Made by a program: the position numbers and the translations under genes. A DNA stretch of 64,000 nucleotides, taken from contig NZ_JAAEDI010000008.1 of the NCBI RefSeq assembly GCF_018129025.1, positions 62,001 to 126,000 on the forward strand, in the 5' to 3' direction. Below the pieces are notes generated by a model. The model was not told the DNA's origin. It saw nothing but the letters and a program-made list of their open reading frames with translations, and ran no database searches. Each line of letters starts with the position of its first letter. The stretch's first letter is position 1. Of the stretch, positions 46,547-55,000 are shown in pieces. The stretch comes from Neoroseomonas terrae (lineage in GTDB: Bacteria; Pseudomonadota; Alphaproteobacteria; Acetobacterales; Acetobacteraceae).

Positions 46547-47278
46547 GTGGGTCCCACGATGCCAGCATCCGACGGCAGCGCCGCCCCGCACGCCGTGCCG
46601 ATCAGCCTTCACTGGCGCTGGGCCGATGGGCGCAACGGCCGACCCTTCGACGCCCGATCCCTGACCGATGCCGAGCATGAGGCGGCAAACCGCTTTCGCC
46701 GCGCCGAGGACGCCGCGCTATGGCGCGAGAGCCGCTTCCTCATGCGTGTCGTGCTGGCTGACCGGATCGGCGTGTTGCCCTTGAGCCTACGCTTCGAGTC
46801 CGGCCCCCATGGCAAGCCGATGCTCCAAGGGGCGGGGCGCGAGCGATGGCGCTTCAACCTCGCGCATTCTCGCCAACTGGCCGTGCTTGCGGTGAGTGAT
46901 GATCCGGCGGTGGATCTCGGCATTGACCTGGAATGGCTGCACCGGCGCGTGTCGTCAGACCTGATCCGCGGCGCGACCGCGGCGGAGGAACGGGCTTTCC
47001 TGGTCAACCTGCCGCCGGCAAGCCGCGCCGCATGGTTTCTCCGCCTGTGGACGCAGAAGGAGAGCGTCCTGAAGGCCGATGGCGCCGGGTTGTCGGTGCC
47101 GCCCGCCGAGGTCGTGTTCGACATGCCGCACGCCAGGCTGCGGCGACTGCCGAGCCGGTTAGGCAGCGCCGAGGCATTCGCCGTGCATGACGTGTCGGCT
47201 CCGCCCGGCCACGTTGCGACGCTGACGGTCCGGGACAGATGGCGACGACCGATTGCCGTCCGGTCTGCAACCGAATGA
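46547..47278 (+). CDS. Sfp-type 4'-phosphopantetheinyl transferase
   Basis: A 243-aa enzyme that attaches phosphopantetheine from CoA to the carrier domains of the NRPS and PKS encoded downstream. The three Sfp blocks are present: FNLAHS (residues 103-108), LGIDLEW with Mg ligands Asp127 and Glu129, and WTQKES with Trp168, Lys171 and Glu172. The length fits the Sfp/EntD class, not AcpS. GTG at 46547 or ATG at 46559 could be the start; the shorter gives MPASDG. It is flanked by two AraC genes and is clearly part of the siderophore locus. Confidence 0.92.
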   Translation: MGPTMPASDGSAAPHAVPISLHWRWADGRNGRPFDARSLTDAEHEAANRFRRAEDAALWRESRFLMRVVLADRIGVLPLSLRFESGPHGKPMLQGAGRERWRFNLAHSRQLAVLAVSDDPAVDLGIDLEWLHRRVSSDLIRGATAAEERAFLVNLPPASRAAWFLRLWTQKESVLKADGAGLSVPPAEVVFDMPHARLRRLPSRLGSAEAFAVHDVSAPPGHVATLTVRDRWRRPIAVRSATE

Positions 47279-47304
47279 ACAGCGCGGCCGGTAGGACCCG
47301 GGCG

Positions 47305-48324
47305 CTACGGTGCCCGAACCGCCCTGATCGCGGCCGATGGGGTGAGCCCGTAGCGCCGCCGGAACATCTCCGCGAAATGGCTGGGGTTGGCGTATCCCAC
47401 GGCCAGCGCCGCCTCCGTCACGCTCGCGCCCTGCTGGGTCATCATGCGATAGGCGCGTTCCAGCCGGACCTCCTGCAGGAAGGCGTTGACCGAGGTGTTG
47501 AAGCGGGCCCGGAAACCGGCCTTCAGCCGCTTCTCCCCGATTCCTGCGCGCCGCGCGAGGGTCGCAATCGTCCACGGCTCGGCGGGCGACGACAGGATCA
47601 GCCGCCGCGCCTCGCGCAACGGCTCCAACTCCCGCTCCGGCACGCTGCGCTGATCGGGCGGCGTGCGGATCAGTTCGGCGGCGATGAACAGCATGTCGAG
47701 GGCCGCGCCCTCCAGCGCCAGGTCGCCTGCGACGGCGATGTCGGTCATGCGGCTGGCGGTCGCGGCCAGCATCGCGAGCCGCTCCGGGGTCCGCAACAGG
47801 CCGACCCAGGCGACGTCGAGCGCGACATGGCACAGCGGATGTTCGGCATCCGTCGCGCGGAGCGGCTCAAGCAGGCCGATCTCGGCAAGGAAGTCCGGCT
47901 CCATCCGCAGTTCGACCGCCCGGAAGCGGGAATGCGGCGGCAGGCGCGTCCGCCCCAGCACGGGCCCGTCGGAGAAGCAGAAATAGGTCATGCCCCCCGC
48001 ATACGTGAGCGGACGCGCGGCGGCCGGTTCCGCCGGAAGATGCACCCAGCTCTGGCCCGCACCCTCCAGCAGCACCGTGGTGGTCAGGCCGGCCGGAACC
48101 TCCCCGGCTTCCGGCGATCCTTCGATAACCGTGATGTCATAGAGTCCGAGATAGAACCCCGGGCGGATGCACAGGCGCCGGCATTGCCCCGCCAGGACCT
48201 CCGAGCCGCGAAGCCGGTTCTCGATCTCGGCGCGCGCATCGGCGGACAGTTCCGCCGGTTGGGCATGGCGCAGGCCACGTTCCTCGATGGTGAGGGCGGA
48301 CAGGTCGGGGCGATGGTTGGACAT
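47305..48324 (-). CDS. AraC-family regulator (PchR type by context)
   Basis: A 339-aa regulator with an N-terminal ligand-binding domain (residues about 30-220) and a C-terminal AraC domain: WTIATLARRAGIGEKRLKAGF and VTEAALAVGYANPSHFAEMFRRRYG. The layout and DNA-binding part resemble the first AraC protein, but the cysteine cluster is absent. The ATG at 48324 (MSNHRPDL) was chosen because upstream in-frame codons cross the Fur-box promoter. It is divergent from the transporter-NRPS-PKS operon, so it is the likely local activator, with the ferri-metallophore as probable ligand (inferred from PchR/YbtA). Confidence 0.87.
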   Translation of the reverse strand: MSNHRPDLSALTIEERGLRHAQPAELSADARAEIENRLRGSEVLAGQCRRLCIRPGFYLGLYDITVIEGSPEAGEVPAGLTTTVLLEGAGQSWVHLPAEPAAARPLTYAGGMTYFCFSDGPVLGRTRLPPHSRFRAVELRMEPDFLAEIGLLEPLRATDAEHPLCHVALDVAWVGLLRTPERLAMLAATASRMTDIAVAGDLALEGAALDMLFIAAELIRTPPDQRSVPERELEPLREARRLILSSPAEPWTIATLARRAGIGEKRLKAGFRARFNTSVNAFLQEVRLERAYRMMTQQGASVTEAALAVGYANPSHFAEMFRRRYGLTPSAAIRAVRAP

Positions 48325-48338
48325 GCGATCACATAAAT

Positions 48339-48357
48339 GAGAATGCGACGCATTATC
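48339..48357. promoter_or_regulatory. Fur box in the divergent AraC/transporter promoter
   Basis: GAGAATGCGACGCATTATC matches 14 of 19 positions of the Fur consensus and is itself a dyad (AATGCG-A-CGCATT). It lies 15 bp upstream of the AraC start codon and 131 bp upstream of the first operon gene, so one bound repressor could silence both directions when iron is plentiful. A Fur-like regulator is expected; none is encoded in the window. Confidence 0.75.
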
Positions 48358-48487
48358 AAATAGAGTTGTCGTGTGGCCGGCCCAGTTGGTTCGAATCCCG
48401 GTCATCGGCGGCCCGGCTTCCGGTGGTGGGCCGACGGACCCTCCCATAACCATCCGCTCCCACGACGGCGACTGATGGGAGAGTGGT

Positions 48488-50293
48488 GTGGTAGCGAAGC
48501 CCGCGGCAGGAGAGCCCGCTTCCCCGGCCGGGACAGCGGCGGGTGCCGGCATGCCGGCGCTGCTCCGCCTGGTTGCGCCGGTTCGCTGGCGGCTGGCCAT
48601 CGCCTGCCTCCTCGCCATTGTCGGCACGATCTGCGCCGTCGCGCCGCTGCTGCTGCTGGCAGCCATGATCGCCGCGGCGGCGGCGGGCCAGGGCGATCAC
48701 GTTCCGGCCCTCGCCATCGCCGCCTTCGTCGCGCTGCTGCTCCAGGGCCCCGCTCTGGGGGCCTCCACCGGCATCGCGCATCACGCCGCCTTCGACCTGC
48801 TGTTCGACCTGCGTCGGCGCCTGATGCGGCACCTCGCCACGCTTCCGTTGGGCTACTTCACCACGCGCCAGACCACCACCATCAAGCGCGTGCTGAACGA
48901 GGAGGTGGAGGCCGTCGAGTTGTTCGCCAGCCACCAATTGCCGGACGTGGTGTCCTCCGTCGCGACGATCCTCGCCTTGGCCGGCGTGATGTTCTGGGCC
49001 GACTGGCGCATGGCGCTCGCGGTGCTCGCCGTCATTCCGCTCGCGAGCCTCGCGCAGATGCTGATGATGCGGGGCCACGGCACCAAGATCGGAAGCTACT
49101 TCGGCCGCATCAGCAAGGTGAACGCGGCAGCCGTGGAGATGGTCCAGGGGCTCGAGACGCTGCGCACCGCGCGCGGCGCCGCGCTGATCCGCGACGGGAT
49201 GCAGCGCCAGATCCGCGAACTCTACGAATTCTCCGAGGCCTGGCGGCGGGAATGGATGCCGCCCTGGATTTTCTACTCGGTGATCATCGGCGCGGCGCCG
49301 CTGTTCGCCCTGCCGCTCGGCCTGTGGCTGCACGCGGCAGGGCTGATCGACATCCCGACCTTCATCTTCTGCCTGCTCGCGGCGACCGGCTTCGGCCAAC
49401 CCCTGCTGAAGCTCGCCCTCTACACCGAGATCCTCCTGCGCGTGCAGCAGGCCGAACGGAAGATCACGGCGCTGCTGGATGCGCCGGCGACCACCGCGCC
49501 TGCCGGACCGGCCGCGCTGCAGGCGGGCGACATCGTCTTCGAGGGCGTCGCGCTCGACCAGGGCGGTTGCCGCCTGCTGGACGGCATCGACCTGACCATT
49601 CCCGCAGGCGCTATCACCGCGATCGTCGGTCCGTCCGGCGCCGGGAAGACCAGCCTGGTGCGCCTGCTCGATCGCAGCCTCGACCCCAGCGCGGGTCGCA
49701 TCACCATCGGTGGCGAGGACATCGCGGGGGCCGGGCCGGAGGCGGTCTCGCGGCTGGTCGGCGTGATGACGCAAACGATCTTCCTGTTCGACGACACGGT
49801 CCGCGAGAACATTCGCCTCGCCCGCGCCGGCGCAACGGATGCCGAGGTCGAGCAGGCCGCCCGTGCCGCCCATTGCGATGCCTTCGTGCGCGACCTGCCG
49901 CAGGGCTACGACACGCGCGTGGGCGAGGGCGGCACCCGCCTCAGTGGCGGCCAACGGCAGCGCATCGCCCTGGCGCGCACCCTGCTCGCCGGGTTGCCGA
50001 TCCTGGTGCTGGACGAAGCGACGAGCTTCATCGACCCGCTGCATGAGGCGTCGCTGCAGGATGCGGTGGGCCGTCTGGTCGGCCCGCGCACGGTCGTCAT
50101 CGTGTCCCACCGCCTGGACAGCGTGACGCAGTGCGACCGCATCGTGCTGGTCGAGGGTGGCCGCGTGCTGGGCGCCGGCACGCATGAGGAACTGCTCGCC
50201 ACACTGCCGCGCTACGCCGCGCTGTGGCGCATCCAGCAGGCGAACCTTGCCTGGGAAGTAACCCCGGCCATGCCCGTGGGAGCCGAGCCATGA
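48488..50293 (+). CDS. ABC half-transporter of the metallophore cluster (YbtP/IrtA-like)
   Basis: A 601-aa fusion of a six-helix transmembrane domain (about residues 30-320) and an ATPase. Walker A is GPSGAGKTS, the signature [13 protein letters not shown], Walker B ILVLDEATSFID. Pairs of this kind flank siderophore synthetases: YbtP/YbtQ and IrtA/IrtB import ferri-siderophores, while other pairs export the product. Direction cannot be read from sequence alone; IrtA's siderophore-interacting domain is absent. The start is GTG at 48488 after GGGAGAG; ATG at 48551 is an alternative. It overlaps the second half-transporter by 4 bp. Confidence 0.9.
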   Translation: MVAKPAAGEPASPAGTAAGAGMPALLRLVAPVRWRLAIACLLAIVGTICAVAPLLLLAAMIAAAAAGQGDHVPALAIAAFVALLLQGPALGASTGIAHHAAFDLLFDLRRRLMRHLATLPLGYFTTRQTTTIKRVLNEEVEAVELFASHQLPDVVSSVATILALAGVMFWADWRMALAVLAVIPLASLAQMLMMRGHGTKIGSYFGRISKVNAAAVEMVQGLETLRTARGAALIRDGMQRQIRELYEFSEAWRREWMPPWIFYSVIIGAAPLFALPLGLWLHAAGLIDIPTFIFCLLAATGFGQPLLKLALYTEILLRVQQAERKITALLDAPATTAPAGPAALQAGDIVFEGVALDQGGCRLLDGIDLTIPAGAITAIVGPSGAGKTSLVRLLDRSLDPSAGRITIGGEDIAGAGPEAVSRLVGVMTQTIFLFDDTVRENIRLARAGATDAEVEQAARAAHCDAFVRDLPQGYDTRVGEGGTRLSGGQRQRIALARTLLAGLPILVLDEATSFIDPLHEASLQDAVGRLVGPRTVVIVSHRLDSVTQCDRIVLVEGGRVLGAGTHEELLATLPRYAALWRIQQANLAWEVTPAMPVGAEP

Positions 50294-52086
50294 AGGCGAT
50301 CCGCCAGCTCCTCCGCGTCGCCGGTGAAGAAGGCCCGGCGATCCGCCGCGCCATCCTGTGGCGACTGGCGGAGAATCTCTGCCTCGTACTGCCGATGGCG
50401 ATGATCTTCGCCGCCCTGCTGCCCGTGCTGGACCCAGCGCGGCAGCGCCTGCCGGAGTGGCTGAGCGGCCCCCTTGCGCCGCTGTGGATCGGCCTGTTGC
50501 TGCTGGTTGCCTATCTCGGCCAGGGCTTCTGCGCGAACCGCGCCGCCGACCTCGGATACGGAGCGGGATATCGCCTGACGGCGCGGCTTCGTGCGCGGTT
50601 GGTGGACCATCTCGCCCGCCTGCCGGTGGGATACCTGCGCGGCCGCGACACCGGCGATGTGACCGCCGTGCTGATGCAGGACGTCACCGCGATCGAGATC
50701 ATGCCGGGCCTGCTGCTGCCGCGCTTCGTCGCCGCCGCGACGCTGCCACTGCTTGGCATCGCCGCAGCCTTCGCCGTGGAACCGATGGCGGGGCTGGTGC
50801 TGTCCGGCGCGCTGGCGCTGGCCTTGCTCATCCTCGCCGCCTGCCAGCGCATGTTGCGGGGCGCGAGCGAACGGCGCAGCGCCGCCATGGCAAAGCTCAA
50901 CGGCCGGTTGCTGGAATTCGTGCGCGGCATCCAGGTGGTCCGCGCCTTCAACCTGGCCACCGGCCGGCTGCGGGAGATGGACGCCGCGCTGGCCGCGGCG
51001 CGTGACAGCGGGCGCGACATCACCATGCGCTTCGTGGTGCCCGCCAGCGCGGCACCCGTCGCGCTGGCGCTCGGCACGGGCCTGCTGCTGGCGCTGGTCA
51101 GCGAACGGCTGGTGGCCGGCAGCCTGAGTGCGGCCGGTGCGCTGCTGCTGCTGTTGGTCGCGGTGCGGCTGTTCGCGCCGCTGGCCGAAGCGGTCGATTT
51201 CTCCGCCATGGTGCGGCAGATGGAGGTGGCGATCGACCGGGTCGATGCGATCCTCGCCGTGCCGCTCATGGCCGCGCCGAACGACGCATCGCTGCCGCCC
51301 GATGCCACCATCCGGTTCGAGGATGTGGTCTTCGGCTATGGCGCCACGCCGGTGCTGCGCGGCGTGTCCTTCACCGCGGAGGCCGGCGCCGTCACCGCCA
51401 TCGTCGGTGCGACGGGCGCCGGCAAGACCACCATCGCCCGGCTGCTGGCGCGCGAATGGGACCCGGAGGCCGGGCGCATCACCATCGGCGGCGTGGACCT
51501 GCGCGATCTGCCGGCGGCGCGCATTGCCGAGCTGATCGGCGTGGTCTCGCAGAGCATCGTGCACTTCTCGCTGTCCCTTCGCGACAACCTGCGTATCGGC
51601 CGGCCTGACGCGACCGAGGCGGAGATGCGCGACGCGCTGCGCGCCGCGCGCTGCGAGGATCTGCTGGCGCGGCTGCCGGAGGGGCTCGACACCGTGCTGC
51701 AGAATGCCGGCGCCGCGCTGTCCGGCGGCGAGCGCCAGCGCTTGGCCCTGGCGCGGCTGTTCCTCAAGGACAGCCCGATCGTCGTGCTCGATGAGGCGAC
51801 GTCCTCGCTGGACGTCGAGAATGAGCGCCTGGTGCAGGAGGCGTTGGCCGAGCTGACGCGCGGCCGCACCGTGCTGGTCATCGCGCACCGGCTCTGGACC
51901 GTGCGTGGTGCCGCGAAGATCGTGGTGCTGGAACACGGCACGCTCCGCGAACAGGGCAGCCACGAGGCGCTGCGCGCCGGCGGCGGCGCCTATGCCCAAC
52001 TCTGGGCGGCGCTGCGGCAGGCCCCGGGCTGGCGCCGTATCGACTCTGACGCCCCGCCCCTTCTGCTGCCTGGAGCCGCCGGATGA
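50290..52086 (+). CDS. ABC half-transporter of the metallophore cluster (YbtQ/IrtB-like)
   Basis: A 598-aa partner of the preceding half-transporter: transmembrane domain to about residue 330, then an ATPase with GATGAGKTT, LSGGERQRLALAR and IVVLDEATSSLD. The signature and Walker B are canonical here, whereas the partner has ATSFID after Walker B, so the dimer is asymmetric in detail. It starts at 50290 inside the previous stop (ATGA) and ends overlapping the NRPS start (ATGA). A heterodimeric membrane pump for the metallophore, loaded or empty, is the likely role. Confidence 0.9.
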   Translation: MKAIRQLLRVAGEEGPAIRRAILWRLAENLCLVLPMAMIFAALLPVLDPARQRLPEWLSGPLAPLWIGLLLLVAYLGQGFCANRAADLGYGAGYRLTARLRARLVDHLARLPVGYLRGRDTGDVTAVLMQDVTAIEIMPGLLLPRFVAAATLPLLGIAAAFAVEPMAGLVLSGALALALLILAACQRMLRGASERRSAAMAKLNGRLLEFVRGIQVVRAFNLATGRLREMDAALAAARDSGRDITMRFVVPASAAPVALALGTGLLLALVSERLVAGSLSAAGALLLLLVAVRLFAPLAEAVDFSAMVRQMEVAIDRVDAILAVPLMAAPNDASLPPDATIRFEDVVFGYGATPVLRGVSFTAEAGAVTAIVGATGAGKTTIARLLAREWDPEAGRITIGGVDLRDLPAARIAELIGVVSQSIVHFSLSLRDNLRIGRPDATEAEMRDALRAARCEDLLARLPEGLDTVLQNAGAALSGGERQRLALARLFLKDSPIVVLDEATSSLDVENERLVQEALAELTRGRTVLVIAHRLWTVRGAAKIVVLEHGTLREQGSHEALRAGGGAYAQLWAALRQAPGWRRIDSDAPPLLLPGAAG

Positions 52087-55000
52087 ACCACGCCGTTGCG
52101 CCGGCGCGCCGCGCGCCCGCCCTGACGCCCGACCCGGCGCAGCGTCATGCGCCCTTTCCGCTGACCGACATCCAATACGCCTACTGGATCGGACGCGATT
52201 CCACGCTCGAACTCGGCAACGTGTCCTGCCATGCCTACTTCGAGTGGCAGCTTGGGGCGCTCGATCTCGCGCGCCTGGAGCACGCGTGGAACCAGGTCGT
52301 GGCGCGGCACGACATGCTGCGCGCCATCGTCCTGCCGGACGGGACGCAGCGCATCCTGGCCGACGTGCCGCATCATCCGATCGCCATGGCGGATCATGTC
52401 GCGCTCTCGCCGGATGCGCGGGCGCATCGGCTGGCCGCGACGCGCGAGGCGATGCAGCAGCGCGTGCCGGATGCATCGCAATGGCCGCTGTTCGAGATCC
52501 GCGCGACGCGGATGGCGGCGGATGAGATCCGGCTGCACATCGACCTCGATCTCCTCACCGTCGATGTACAGAGCTTCCACATCATCCTCGGCGAGCTCGA
52601 ACGGCTCTACGCTAGGCCGGACACGACGCTGCCGCCGCTGTCGCTGTCCTTCCGCGACTACGTGCTGGGGCGCGGCGCCTTCGGCGATGCGGCGCGCCAC
52701 GCCGCCGATCGGGATTGGTGGATGGCGCGGCTGCCCGACCTGCCGGCGGCGCCGCAACTGCCGCTGGCCGTCGCGCCGCATAGCATTGCGCGCCCTGACT
52801 TCATCCGCCGCCACGACACCGTGCCGGCAGAGGCGTGGCGCCGCTTCGAGGCGTTTGCCGCGAAGCGCAACCTGACCACCTCGGCCGCGCTTCTCGCCTG
52901 CTACGCCGAGGTGTTGGGGCAGTGGTCCCGCCAGGACGCCTTCTGCCTGAACCTCACGCATTTTCACCGTGAGAGGCTGCATCCCGAGGTCGATGGGATG
53001 GTCGGTGACTTCACCTCGGTCGTGCTCGTTCCACGTTCGGCGCCGCAGGCCGGTGCCAGCTTCGCCGAGCGCGCGCGGCGGATGCAGATGGAGACTTGGC
53101 AGGCGCTGTCCCATCGCGCCTTCAGCGGCATTGAGGTGATCCGCGAGCTGGGCCGGCGCGACGGCGGGGGGCGTGGCACGCCGATGCCCGTGGTGTTCAC
53201 CAGCCTGCTCGGCCTCGACATCGACGCGCTGGCCTCGCCGGGTGGCGATGGCCCGCCGCTGCTGCCGGAACCGGAGATCGTCTACACCGCGACGCCGCAG
53301 GTGTGGTTCGACCACCAGGCGATGGTCCGCCAGGGCGCGCTGGTGTTCAACTGGATCACCATCGACGCGCTGTTCCCGGACGGCATGGTCGCGGAGATGT
53401 TCGCCGCCTATCGCGCCTTGCTCGGCCGCTTCTGCGAGGATGAGGCGGCATGGGACTCGCCCGTCCCGGCACTTCTGCCAGCGGCGCAGCGCGCGGTGCG
53501 GGACGCCGCGAACGCCACAGACCGGGACATCCCGCCCCGTCTGTTGCATGACGGCTTCCTGCGCCGTGCCGCCGCCGATCCCGATCGCGCGGCGTTGATC
53601 TGGCGCGACGAGAGCTGGACCTATGACCGGCTGACACGCATCTCCGCCGCAATGGCGCGGCGGCTGCACGAAACCGGTGTGGCCCCCGGCAGCCGCGTCG
53701 TCCTGTCCTTGCCCCGCGGCCCGTCGCAGATCGCCGCCGTGCTGGGCACGCTGCGCGCTGGCGCGGCGTATGTTCCTGTTGCCACCGACATTCCGGCGGA
53801 ACGGCTGCGCCTGATCCTCGAGGACGTCGGGGCCGCGGCGCTGGTAAGCTCGCGGTCGGACGTCGACTGGCCGGTACGGATCGCGCCGCTCGCCGATGCC
53901 ATCGCCGGTGTTGTGCCCGATGTCGGCGTCGATCCGGATGCGCTGGCCTACATCCTTTACACCTCGGGATCGACGGGACGCCCGAAGGGTGTCGCCATCC
54001 GCCATGGCGCTGCGTGGAACACCGTCGCGGACATCAACGACCGCACCGCGATGGGCGCGGATGACCGCGTGCTGGCGCTATCCTCCCTCGGCTTCGATCT
54101 ATCTGTCTACGACATCTTCGGCCCGCTCGCGGCCGGCGCTGCGATCGTGCTTTGCGAGGATGACCGGCGGCTCGACCCCCATCACTGGCTGCATCTGCTG
54201 CGCCGGCATGGCGTGACGGTGTGGAACTCGGTGCCCGCGCTGCTCGACCTGTTGCTGGACGCCGCCAACGGCGCGGCGCTGCCGGTGCGCACGGCGCTGC
54301 TCAGTGGCGACTGGATCCCGCTGGGCCAGCCCGCGCGGCTGCGGGCCGTCGCCCCCGCCTCGCGCTTCATCGCCATGGGCGGCGCGACCGAGGCCAGCAT
54401 CTGGTCGAACCTGATCGACGTCGATCGCGTGCCCCCGGAATGGCGGAGCATCCCCTACGGCTTCCCCCTCGCCAACCAATCCTATCGCGTGCTGGATCGG
54501 GAAGGGCGCGACCGGCCTGACTGGGTGGTCGGCGACCTGCACATCGGCGGTTCCGGTCTCGCGGAAGGGTACTGGAAGGACGCGGTCCAGACCGAGCGCG
54601 CCTTCATCACGGCCACGGATACGGGTGAGCGGCTATACCGCACCGGCGATCTCGCGCGCTACTGGCCGGACGGAATGCTGGAGTTCCTCGGCCGCGAGGA
54701 CACCCAGGTGAAGATCGCCGGGCATCGGATCGAACTCAGCGAGGTCGAGGCCGTGCTCGCCGAGGCGCCCGGCGTGCGGGAGGCGGTGGCGATCGTCGTC
54801 GAGCGCGACGCCGGCGCGCGGCAGATCGCCGCCTTCATGCTGGATGAGCGTGATGCGCCGCTGGCCCCACCCACCGATGCCGGTGCCGTCGCGGCGGCCG
54901 GCGCGGCGGCCGAGACCGCCGCATCGACGCCGCTGCTGGATCGGGTGCGGGCGTTCCAGGCCGCCGCGGACCGGGTGGCGCGCATCGCCGTCGCGCATGC

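Noticed and set aside
48388-48399. GGTTCGAATCCC resembling a tRNA T-loop (B box)
   Set aside because: The flanking bases do not form a 5-bp T stem and there is no anticodon or acceptor arm; a chance match in the promoter region.
48356-50185. 609-codon minus-strand open frame
   Set aside because: Antisense to the first ABC half-transporter, which has all ABC motifs.
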